From positions 1 through 16,615 of the forward strand of contig CAZUXY010000077.1 of NCBI GenBank assembly GCA_964624235.1: a DNA stretch of 16,615 bases, given 5' to 3'. The notes below the pieces were generated by a model. It was not told where the DNA came from. It ran no database searches and saw only the letters and a program-made list of their open reading frames with translations. The stretch is from CAZUXY01 sp964624235. Its GTDB lineage: Bacteria > Spirochaetota > UBA4802 > UBA5368. A program made the position numbers and the translations under genes. Position 1 is the stretch's first letter. Each line of letters begins with the position of its first letter. Shown here one piece after another: positions 7,801 through 14,228 of this stretch.

Positions 7801-8180
7801 TCATGTATCCCGGCGGCACCACGGTGCCGGGCCTCTATATCGCCGATATCCCCGGCGTGGCCAATTCCGACCGTGAGAAGGGCGCCGCCACGGCGGTACT
7901 GGCCGCCGCAAAAATGCCGCGGGGACCGCGGTCGAACCGTGGCTTCACCGTGGTCATCAACCAGGAACTGTGCCGAGGGTGCGGCAGATGCGTACAGTAT
8001 TGTCCCTACCAGGCGATAAGTTTTCACCGCAACGACGCCGGGGGATGGGTGGCGGCGGTGGACGATGCGCTGTGTAAGGGGTGCGGCAACTGCATTTCGG
8101 TATGTCCCTCCAACGCCGCCGACAGCCCCTACCGCAGTCATTACTTTCTTGAAAAGGTGATTGAAGAACTTTTGATATGA
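4809..8180 (+). CDS. Giant fusion: HdrA-like module + ferredoxin + GltD/NfnB-like NAD(P)H oxidoreductase + second HdrA-like module
   Basis: This is a 1123-residue soluble Fe-S flavoprotein. Residues 1-105 resemble the FAD-binding half of HdrA (VLVAGATPAGVAAVNKLGELG), but the DCSIC-type cysteines are replaced (EWRLPSG). Residues 111-121 are one CxxCxxCxxxCP cluster. Residues 154-205 carry C154/C158 and C193/C197/C201/C205, the Fe-S entry domain of GltD and NfnB. Residues 250-560 hold the FAD motif GSGPAG (255-260), a NAD(P) motif GDGNSA near 385 and GVYAAGDAVNGPTSVVEA near 525-545. Residues 620-636 have six cysteines. Residues 731-1050 resemble HdrA (RIGVFVCRC), with a degenerate nucleotide motif (VIGESEAVR). 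The C-terminus has clusters at 1055-1066 and 1089-1100. The ATG at 4809 overlaps the korC stop and has GGAG 7 bp upstream. It likely links NAD(P)(H) to the Hdr partners downstream; the direction of electron flow is unknown. Confidence 0.85.
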   Translation: MKKPKDRLHRVLVAGATPAGVAAVNKLGELGIPVTLVDTDRDLDRKFSRDEWRLPSGIRLNYAHRPGLIRILRNPNIRVLMHADVMSIKHSTQGFSVRVVRRPVYIDPEKCIMCGRCADACPVTAPDGEKAVSTEGRGSLPGAPVIDKRREPLCQANCPLGVNVQGYMALTRAGKFNEALDLIRERNVLPGICGRICTRPCESACRRGEMDDPLAIRDIKRFLADLETDGVTAAGYSGVSMTHPIQDRKKVAVIGSGPAGLAAAAELARNGCAVTVIEKENDPGGLLRYAVGAYRLPREALMRDIDYIKSLGVTIETGRAIDGDDDLDALQREYDAVLIATGTWRDRSLAVPGEELEGVEGCLSFLNNLYRNGNISVTGHAAVIGDGNSAFDLARTLRRLGAGVTLLSWFPRDMIPAGAEEVAAALEEGVEIMGSVQVTGFTGENGRFGAVNCIATVPGPPDDNGIPWPVRDESRDPYTLPFDRAFVAIGQVAGSRGAFSGATVRRDEKGGIAADGNSLTSRPGVYAAGDAVNGPTSVVEAMSSGRNAAMDLLKRLGPARAEETPLLRPEERDFDPIDGRVPRQARQAAMVLGPADRSGTFAEVHNVFTVSQAVQEASRCLQCGVCSQCLQCVQACGTINAINMADEGEETIENTGIVILADPDKASSINGDDVIRAYSSKTLRQDPWSMMVRGFAAAARALVLLGSSGSRPKGHGISFSTPDPGLSPEIRIGVFVCRCNDSLGWTDGMESYVRNLTDREDVAHAETVIAACVPDGHQHILRTIREKGLTRVVLASCACCSLNFVCSSCTDQRSRLKYALFSGTGISRSMVEMVNVRGEALRLIESGPSLADKAFSSLMDSSLRRAGRLKVLPTPARNYNFATAVIGESEAVRTSALTLAETGFEVYFFNDSGESCAAPPLHRNIHGFMNADVRSVSGTLGNFQVYYMTDGALHSVQAGTVVLGKKASGKIPYMHQEELPGRYVTTSIQTAGVSGIPFMYPGGTTVPGLYIADIPGVANSDREKGAATAVLAAAKMPRGPRSNRGFTVVINQELCRGCGRCVQYCPYQAISFHRNDAGGWVAAVDDALCKGCGNCISVCPSNAADSPYRSHYFLEKVIEELLI

Positions 8181-9763
8181 ACGCTGAAGAATATAAAATT
8201 ATACTTTTTATCTGCAATTGGGGCCCCCATACGGCGTTCCACACCCTGCAGGAGAGGAAGGCCCCGATCCCCGGCGAGATCAACGTGATACGGGTACCAT
8301 GCGCCGGGAGGATCAACCGCGCGCTGATACTCAAAGCCTTTGAAATGGGCGCGGACGGCGTCGCGGTGGTCGGCTGCGTACCCGGCGCCTGCCGCTACGG
8401 CAGCGGCCCCTCTCTTTCGAGCGCCAATATCGAGGACATGCAGGCCATCCTTGAACTGCTGGGCCTGAGTAAAGAGCGGCTGCGTTACGCCCACAGCCTG
8501 CCCGACGATCCGGACACCCTGCTCGGCTTTTTACAGGAATTCGTGAGCGGTCTCAAGAGCATGGGGAAAAGCCCGGTGGTACCGCGTATCCCCGGGGTAA
8601 AAACCGCCGTAAACGATACGGTTAAAAGTATCGCGGCCCGTCACGATGTGTATGCCTGCCAGGACTGCGGGAAGTGCTCGTCGGCCTGTCCGCTGCCCCT
8701 GACCGGCAAGTCTTTCTCACCCCGCGCCATTGCCGTTTCAGCGGCGTCGGGGGACACGGACGCCGTCACGATCACGAAAGACCTGTGGTCCTGCCTCACC
8801 TGCGGCGTATGTTACGACCGGTGTCCATCCTCGGTGAATTTCCCCGAGTTCATAAGGGATCTCCGCGGGGCTTTTCTCACCGGGACCTACGGGGCCCACG
8901 AAACTCACGGAGGGTTCTTCCAGTCCCTGATGCGTACCCTTTCCTCGCCTGAACTCGAGCCGCGGAAGTGGCGAAAACTGCCTGATGATGTCAAAACCGA
9001 CAGTGAAAGCCGGACCCTTTTCTGGGGGGGCTGTGCGCCCTTCTTCGATCATTTCTTCCGCAATTTTCTCTCGGTGGACACGGTGAAGATCGTCGTCAAC
9101 AGCCTGAAGCTGCTGAACTTTTTTGATATACGCCCGGCCCTGCTCGACGGTGAGCGCTGCTGCGGTCACGACCTCCTCTGGTCGGGCGACAGGGAAAATT
9201 TCCTGAAACTCGCCAGGCTGAATGTCGCCGCCATCGAAGAGAGGGGTGTCGAGGAGGTTATCACCTCGTGCCCCGAATGTTTCAGGACCTTGTCCCATGA
9301 CTACCCTGCCATGGGGATACCCGTGAACTTCAGTGTCACGCACCTGTACGACATACTGGAAAGGGAAATAACCAAGGGTGCGGTGGGTTTCACCGACCCC
9401 GGCCGCAGGCTGACCTACCAGGATGCCTGCAGGCTGAGCAGGTTTGAAAAACGGCCCGAACTCCCCAGGGCGCTTCTCAACCGGCTGGATGGATCGTGTT
9501 TCAGTGAAATGCAGGACCATGGGGCGTCGGCGGTCTGCTGCGGCAACTCGGCGTGGACCGGCTGTGATTCGTACACGAAGGCATTGCAGGTGCAGCGGCT
9601 CAGGCAGGCCAGGGAAACGGGGAGCGATCTGCTGATCACCTCGTGTCCCAAGTGCCAGATTCATCTCAAATGCGCCATGGAAGATCCTTTCTTCGGGAAA
9701 GAAATCACCATGGAAATGATGGACCTCACCGAAGTGCTGGTGCGGACCATACGGTGGGAGTGA
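8177..9763 (+). CDS. MvhD/FlpD - HdrC - HdrB fusion protein
   Basis: This 528-residue protein strings together three proteins that are usually separate. Residues 8-130 are an MvhD/FlpD-type [2Fe-2S] domain with cysteines C13, C42, C67 and C72. The usual fifth (CNWC) is glycine here (CNWG). Residues 161-216 form an HdrC-type ferredoxin with two CxxCxxCxxxCP sets (161/164/167/171 and 206/209/212/216). Residues 280-510 hold two HdrB-type CCG domains: C286, CC328-329 and C365/C368; then C418, CC454-455 and C490/C493. These are the ligands that in HdrB bind the unusual [4Fe-4S] clusters cleaving a disulfide. It starts in the stop of the previous gene (ATGA overlap). It probably forms the substrate-reducing arm of the complex. 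The substrate cannot be inferred, since related domains act on heterodisulfide, sulfur carriers or quinones. Confidence 0.87.
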   Translation: MNAEEYKIILFICNWGPHTAFHTLQERKAPIPGEINVIRVPCAGRINRALILKAFEMGADGVAVVGCVPGACRYGSGPSLSSANIEDMQAILELLGLSKERLRYAHSLPDDPDTLLGFLQEFVSGLKSMGKSPVVPRIPGVKTAVNDTVKSIAARHDVYACQDCGKCSSACPLPLTGKSFSPRAIAVSAASGDTDAVTITKDLWSCLTCGVCYDRCPSSVNFPEFIRDLRGAFLTGTYGAHETHGGFFQSLMRTLSSPELEPRKWRKLPDDVKTDSESRTLFWGGCAPFFDHFFRNFLSVDTVKIVVNSLKLLNFFDIRPALLDGERCCGHDLLWSGDRENFLKLARLNVAAIEERGVEEVITSCPECFRTLSHDYPAMGIPVNFSVTHLYDILEREITKGAVGFTDPGRRLTYQDACRLSRFEKRPELPRALLNRLDGSCFSEMQDHGASAVCCGNSAWTGCDSYTKALQVQRLRQARETGSDLLITSCPKCQIHLKCAMEDPFFGKEITMEMMDLTEVLVRTIRWE

Positions 9764-9820
9764 TAACCGGAGAAATAGATAATAAACCGCAAAGATTGAA
9801 TGCATGTCTGTAAACGCGGC

Positions 9821-9839
9821 GAATTTAAAAAACAAATTC
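9821..9839. promoter_or_regulatory. Small inverted repeat GAATTT/AAATTC before hdrA
   Basis: A 6-bp inverted repeat with a 7-nt A-rich spacer lies in the 94-bp gap ahead of hdrA, the only real gap inside the second half of the operon. It could be an operator or a weak RNA hairpin near the ribosome-binding site. It is short and AT-only apart from one base per arm, so chance is likely. Confidence 0.2.
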
Positions 9840-9857
9840 AACCACAGGAAACACACA

Positions 9858-12290
9858 ATGGATGCTCAAACACTCAAAAAAAAGTCCATGATGACCGAGG
9901 CCGAACCGAGAATAGGGGTTTTCGTCTGCCACTGCGGGCTCAATATCGCGCAGACCGTGGACTGCGCCCGGGTGGCTGAGGCCGCCGCGGGGATCGGCGG
10001 CGTCGTCGTTTCAAAAGATATCATGTACGCGTGTTCAATGCCAGGGCAGCAGGAGATAGTAAATGACATCCTGGAAAACACCCTCAACCGCGTAGTGGTG
10101 GCATCCTGTTCGCCGCGTCTGCACGAACCTACCTTCAGGCAGATGATGCTCAGGGCGGGACTGAACCCTTACCTGCTCGAGATGGCGAACCTGCGCGAAC
10201 AATGCAGCTGGGTGCATATGCACGAGCCCGCCGCGGCGACGGAAAAAGCGCTGGACCTGGTCAGGATGGCCATCGGCAGGGTGAAGCTGCTGTTCCCCCT
10301 GGAGGATCAGACCCAGCCGCTGACGAAGCGCACCATGGTGATCGGCGGAGGGGTCGCCGGCATACAGGCCGCCCTGGACATTGCCGATAACGGCTACGAG
10401 GTGGTCCTTGTGGAAAAAAGGCCTTCCATCGGGGGGATCATGGCCCAACTGGACAAGACCTTTCCGACGATGGACTGTTCCATTTGAATACTGGGCCCCA
10501 AGATGACGGATGTCGGTCGACATCCCCGCATTAAACTCCATACCCTAACCGAAGTAAAGGAAGTCAGCGGTTACATAGGCAACTTCGAGGTCAAGCTGCT
10601 TAAACGCGCGCGTTACGTGGACGAAAGCGAGTGCACTTCCTGCGGCGACTGCGCCAGGGCCTGTCCCGTGGTGCGACCCGACGAATATAACATGGGTCTC
10701 TCGTCGCGTAAGGCCATTTACGTTCCGTTCCCGCAGGCGGTACCTTCATCTTACCTGATAAACCCCGGCGAATGCCTGGGCCACAACCCGGCGGTCTGCG
10801 CCAAATGCGTCGAGGCCTGCAGGAAGGGATGCATCAACTTCCACATGTCCGACGAGGAGATCACCGTGAAGGTGGGCACGATAATCGTGGCGACGGGGTC
10901 AGAGCCCTATGATCCCGCCGAAATGGACGAGTACGGATATACCCGCTTCGAGAACGTGCTTACCAGCATCGAGTTCGAACGGCTGGTCAACGCCGGCGGT
11001 CCGACCATGGGAAAGGTGATACGTCCCACCGACGGGAAAAGGCCGGGTACCATAGGGTTTGTGCAGTGCGTGGGATCCCGTTCCCTGAACAAAGGCGGAG
11101 AGTACTGCTCGAACATCTGCTGCATGAACACGGTGAAAAGCACCCTGCTGCTGAAAGAGCACTATCCCGATATCGACATAAAGGTCTTCTATATCGACAT
11201 ACGGGCCTTCGGCAAGGGGTTCGAAAACCTCTACCTCCGCAGCCGCAGGCTCGGTGTCCAGTACCTCAGGGGGCTTCCCGGTTCGGTAAGGGAGCTTCCC
11301 GACCGGGGCCTCAGGGTTGCGGTGGAGAACACGGCCGCCGGTAAGGTCGAACAGTACGACCTGGACATGCTGGTGCTTTCCGTGGGACTCAGGCCCCCCA
11401 GGGACATCCGGGGCATCCAGGAGGCCCTGGGGCTGCAGCTCACCGCCGACGGCTTCTTCATGGAGGCGCACCCCAAACTGCAGCCGGTGGACGCGGCGAC
11501 CAGGGGCGTCTTCTTCGCCGGATGCGCGGAAGGCCCCAAGGACGTCAAGGACTCGGTCACACAGGCGTCGGCGGCGGCCGCGCGTGCCATCCGGGTGATG
11601 CACACCGGCGAGATCACCACCGAGCCGATCGTGTCTGAGGTGATCGCGGAGCAGTGCCGTTCGTGCGGAAGGTGCGCCGAGGTATGCCCGTACAATGCCA
11701 TCACGGTGGACACAAAGAAAAAAACACCGGCGGTGGTCACCACGGCGGCATGCGCCGGATGCGGCACCTGCGCCGCCGAGTGTCCCTTCGGCGCCATTGT
11801 AATGAACCACTTCACCGACGAACAGATCACCCGGCAGATCGACGCCATGCTGGAATCAAACCCGAGGGACAAGGTGCTTATATTCGCCTGCAACTGGTGC
11901 TCGTACGCCGGCGCCGACCTCGCCGGGGTGTCACGCCTGCAGTACCCGCCGAACAGCCGGGTCATCCGCACCATGTGTTCGGGTCGCGTAGACGAGAAGT
12001 TCATCTGGTACGCTTTCAGAAAGGGCGCGCCGGTCGTCCTGGTGAGCGGATGCCATATCGGGGATTGCCATTACATCGACGCCAACCACTGGACAGTGAA
12101 GCGCGTGGAAAAAACCCACCGCAAAATGGAAAAGATGGGGATACGCACCGAACGGTTGCAGCTGGAATGGGTCTCGTCGGCCGAGGGCATCAGGTGGGCT
12201 GAGACAATGCGGCGGATGGAAGATCTGCGCCGGGGCGTAAAAGACGATGAATACGAAAGCACAATCCTTATGCTCAGAGAGCGGGACTGA
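9858..12290 (+). CDS. hdrA: Selenocysteine-containing HdrA-MvhD fusion (TGA at 10485-10487 read as Sec)
   Basis: This 810-residue electron-bifurcation-type flavoprotein is read through one in-frame TGA (residue 210). Residues 20-150 are the HdrA N-terminal Fe-S domain (GVFVCHCG, YACS, ASCSPRLHE, REQCSW). Residues 160-250 bind FAD (IGGGVAG at 162-168), followed by MAQLDKTFPTMDCSI, Sec, ILGPKM. Most HdrAs have Cys at that Sec position. A CxxCxxCxxxCP cluster at 259-269 and a further five cysteines at 306-325 form an inserted ferredoxin region. C-terminal dicluster motifs lie at 600-610 and 632-642. An MvhD domain closes the protein, with all five cysteines (C678, C681, C707, C732, C737). I chose the ATG at 9858 for its AGGA about 8 bp upstream; an ATG at 9804 in the same frame lacks one. 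It sits 94 bp after the HdrBC fusion gene and is the last gene of the operon. Confidence 0.9.
10485..10487 (+). other. In-frame TGA, selenocysteine codon of hdrA
   Basis: Reading frames before and after the TGA are the same, and both sides align as one continuous HdrA: DCSI, then TGA, then ILGPKM. The family normally has Cys in this slot. Protein homology continues without a gap, so a nonsense mutation would have to fall by chance exactly on this conserved Cys. HdrA is an established selenoprotein in Methanococcales and in many anaerobic Desulfobacterota-type bacteria. Confidence 0.9.
10508..10525 (+). promoter_or_regulatory. Bacterial SECIS hairpin GGATGTC-GGTC-GACATCC
   Basis: A perfect 7-bp stem with a GGUC tetraloop begins 20 nt after the TGA, so the apical loop lies about 27 nt downstream. 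Bacterial SECIS elements recognised by SelB sit within the coding region shortly after the UGA and show a G-U dinucleotide in the apical loop; E. coli fdhF has GGUC within its loop. The hairpin encodes the conserved DVGRH stretch, and its Arg codon is CGA. Confidence 0.82.
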
Positions 12291-12312
12291 AATGCCGTCA
12301 GGCCGTTAACCG

Positions 12313-12330
12313 CGGCGGATTCATCCGCCG
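12313..12330 (+). terminator. Hairpin CGGCGGAT-TC-ATCCGCCG after the operon
   Basis: This is a perfect GC-rich stem starting 23 bp after the hdrA stop, followed by TTCTT. The T-tract is short, so termination may be partial. Its place right at the operon end supports a terminator or 3'-end stabilising hairpin. Confidence 0.55.
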
Positions 12331-12540
12331 TTCTTCACGGACTCAACGCGTCCGGCCCGGATACCCCGCGGCCCTGAACTGATACCGGCGATTAAAAGCC
12401 ATTGCTGATCCGATTCCCCACGATTATTCAAATTGAACACCTGTCATGCACCCTTTCAAGGGGGAACCGCAAGGTTGATATCACGGTTATAACCACAATC
12501 CCGTACTGCACGGACCGCTTACCGCCACAACCTTCAAAAT

Positions 12541-12557
12541 ACTTACCCCGGGTAAGT
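12541..12557. promoter_or_regulatory. 17-bp palindrome ACTTACCCCGGGTAAGT, likely operator
   Basis: The 8-1-8 symmetry is perfect. The site lies about 60 bp upstream of the transporter gene's -35 box, a position typical of activators. It is GC-rich at the centre and not followed by a T-run, so it is not a terminator. Confidence 0.5.
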
Positions 12558-12617
12558 CATGCCGGATAAACGGTTTCACAACGGCTTTACATTTTCCGGA
12601 ACCCGAACAATATTGCT

Positions 12618-12647
12618 TTGACATACACATATACCATGTTATATTAT
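12618..12647 (+). promoter_or_regulatory. Strong sigma-70-type promoter for the transporter gene
   Basis: TTGACA (12618-12623) is a perfect -35 box. TATATT (12640-12645, 16-bp spacing) or TATTAT (12642-12647, 18-bp spacing) serves as -10. The surrounding DNA is AT-rich. The transcript would have a leader of roughly 55 nt before the ATG at 12708. Confidence 0.65.
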
Positions 12648-12707
12648 ATGTTTACATTCTTTCCCAATAATCATCATAAATAAATATACACTTTCAAGAG
12701 GTGGCAC

Positions 12708-14000
12708 ATGAAAAACAGCACCACCACACGGGAGTACAAAATCGGCGGATGGAGCGCGCATTATATCCTTATAATATGTTCGCTCCTTTACATGGTCAAC
12801 TACATGGACCGACAGGTACTCTCCGCGGTCCTTGAGCCCATGAAACTGGACCTGGGGCTCACCGATACCCAGGCGGGCTCGCTTCAAACGTTATTCCTTC
12901 TAAGTATCGCCTTTTTTTCACTCCCCGTCTCTTATCTCGTGGACCGCTGGAGCAGAAGAAAGGCCATAGCCTTCATGGCGGTATTCTGGAGTATCTTTAC
13001 CTATATCACCGGACTGGGGAAAAGCTTTATCGGTGTTCTGCTGCCGCGTTCCATGGTGGGAGTGGGAGAGGCGGGCTTCTCCGCGGGCGGCACCGCCATG
13101 CTCACCGCGGCGTATCCTCCTGAATCACGGGGGAAGGTCATGGGCGTATTCAATCTGGTTATACCGCTGGGGGCCGCCCTCGGAGTAATGCTGGGGGGAG
13201 CGATCTCAGCGAAATACGGCGGATGGAGGGCGCCCTTTATGGTCTTTGCCGTACCAGGCATCATCCTCGGCATACTTGCGTATTTCATGAAAGACTATAA
13301 AACAGTGGACCACCTGGATGAAACGGGAAAACGAAAAGGACTGGTGTCGAGCGCCGTTTCACTCTTTAAAATCCCTACACTCAAGTGGATGTTCATAGGT
13401 TACGGCATCCGCAATATAATGAATTTCTCGGTACTGGTATGGCTTTCCGCGTTCCTTATGCGCAGTCACAATATCGCCGAAGACAGGGCCGGGGTGCTCT
13501 CGGGCATGATCATGATGATGGCCATCCTGGGCGCGATCCTGGGAGGTATACTCTCTGACGCGTGGCAGAAGAAAAACCGACGGGCCCGCATGCTGCTTCC
13601 CGTCATCGGGGACATCCTGGCGGCGATCGTCCTTATTACCGCGCTTTCGCTCGATATGAAAGGGGCCGGTTATATAATAGGTCTCCTGTGGGGCGCCATG
13701 GTAATGCTGGGAACCCCGGCTCTGAACGTGGTCTCGCAGGACGTTGTGGTTCCCGCCGTGAAGGGGCTTTCCTATGGCATGACGGTCTTCTGCATGTATG
13801 TATTCGGCGGCGGATGGGCGCCCATCATCGTGGGACGCATCTCCGACACAATGGGTGGCGGCGCCGAAGGGCTTAAAATCGCGCTCATCATCGTGGCGTT
13901 TTCAGGATTCATAGCGGCGTTTTTCGAATGGCTGGGCTCACGCACCTATGCCGCCGACATGGACAGGGTTAAAGGATTCGTGCTGGAATCGGAGAAATAA
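12708..14000 (+). CDS. MFS transporter, Spinster-like
   Basis: This 430-residue, 12-helix membrane transporter is a secondary carrier driven by an ion gradient. The first helix and loop read YILIICSLLYMVNYMDRQVL; the NYxDR motif is characteristic of Spinster-like and related organic-acid MFS proteins. DRWSRRKAI is the MFS loop 2-3 signature, and PRSMVGVGEAGFSAGG and SRGKVMGVFN are typical of helices 4-5. The ribosome-binding site AAGAGGTGG lies just before the ATG. The gene has its own strong promoter and a palindromic operator candidate, so it is probably controlled separately from the kor-hdr operon. The substrate is unknown; a carboxylate related to the Kor pathway is possible by proximity only. 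Confidence 0.85.
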   Translation: MKNSTTTREYKIGGWSAHYILIICSLLYMVNYMDRQVLSAVLEPMKLDLGLTDTQAGSLQTLFLLSIAFFSLPVSYLVDRWSRRKAIAFMAVFWSIFTYITGLGKSFIGVLLPRSMVGVGEAGFSAGGTAMLTAAYPPESRGKVMGVFNLVIPLGAALGVMLGGAISAKYGGWRAPFMVFAVPGIILGILAYFMKDYKTVDHLDETGKRKGLVSSAVSLFKIPTLKWMFIGYGIRNIMNFSVLVWLSAFLMRSHNIAEDRAGVLSGMIMMMAILGAILGGILSDAWQKKNRRARMLLPVIGDILAAIVLITALSLDMKGAGYIIGLLWGAMVMLGTPALNVVSQDVVVPAVKGLSYGMTVFCMYVFGGGWAPIIVGRISDTMGGGAEGLKIALIIVAFSGFIAAFFEWLGSRTYAADMDRVKGFVLESEK

Positions 14001-14068
14001 TCACTGCTGCTTTCAGACAGAAGTTCTTTGCCGAATGGTCATGTACCGGGCTTGCAGAATTTTTCATT

Positions 14069-14101
14069 GAGCAGGGGCGCCTTGCTGAGGCGTTCCTGCT
14101 C
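14069..14101. repeat. Long hairpin between convergent transporter genes
   Basis: GAGCAGG-GG-CGCC, loop TTGCTGA, GGCG-TT-CCTGCTC forms a stem with an internal 2x2 bulge. It lies between two genes that point at each other and could act as a bidirectional terminator, but neither side has a clear T-run. The rest of 14001-14228 holds smaller GC stems (ACCGC-AGA-GCGGT at about 14153, and TGCGGAG followed by TTTTT near 14185) and no gene. Confidence 0.45.
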
Positions 14102-14228
14102 TCACCCCTTCACCCTCATCGGTTGTTACCGCAGTAGTAAAGTACGCTACCGTACCGCAGAGCGGTGTATCTTGGCGGCCTTGCGGAGTTTTTATCTGAC
14201 CGGTGTGCACCGTCACAACCCGGGTCTG

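Larger units (their letters stand above)
12291..12707. other. Non-coding gap between hdrA and the Spinster-like transporter gene
   Basis: No gene is visible in these 417 bases. The gap contains a terminator-like hairpin (12313-12330), a perfect 10-bp palindrome GGTTATAACC (12485-12494), a perfect 17-bp palindrome (12541-12557) and a strong promoter (12618-12647). The number of palindromes suggests a regulated promoter for the transporter. Confidence 0.65.

Noticed and set aside
9804..9857. An upstream start for HdrA at 9804
   Set aside because: In frame, but no ribosome-binding site precedes it. The ATG at 9858 has AGGA at good spacing and gives the usual short N-terminal lead before the GVFVCHCG motif.
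10485..10502. A nonsense mutation or frameshift splitting hdrA into two genes, the second starting at the ATG at 10503
   Set aside because: Both halves are in the same frame, homology is continuous across the TGA, the TGA sits on a conserved Cys position and a SECIS-like hairpin follows. The ATG at 10503 would start in the middle of the FAD domain and lacks a ribosome-binding site.
14106..14215. A second copy of the palindromic repeat seen at the IS site, or a degenerate GCAGAG-type dispersed repeat
   Set aside because: Only short similar strings (CTCACCCCTTCACCCTC, ACCGCAGAG) are present; they are too diverged to claim by eye.
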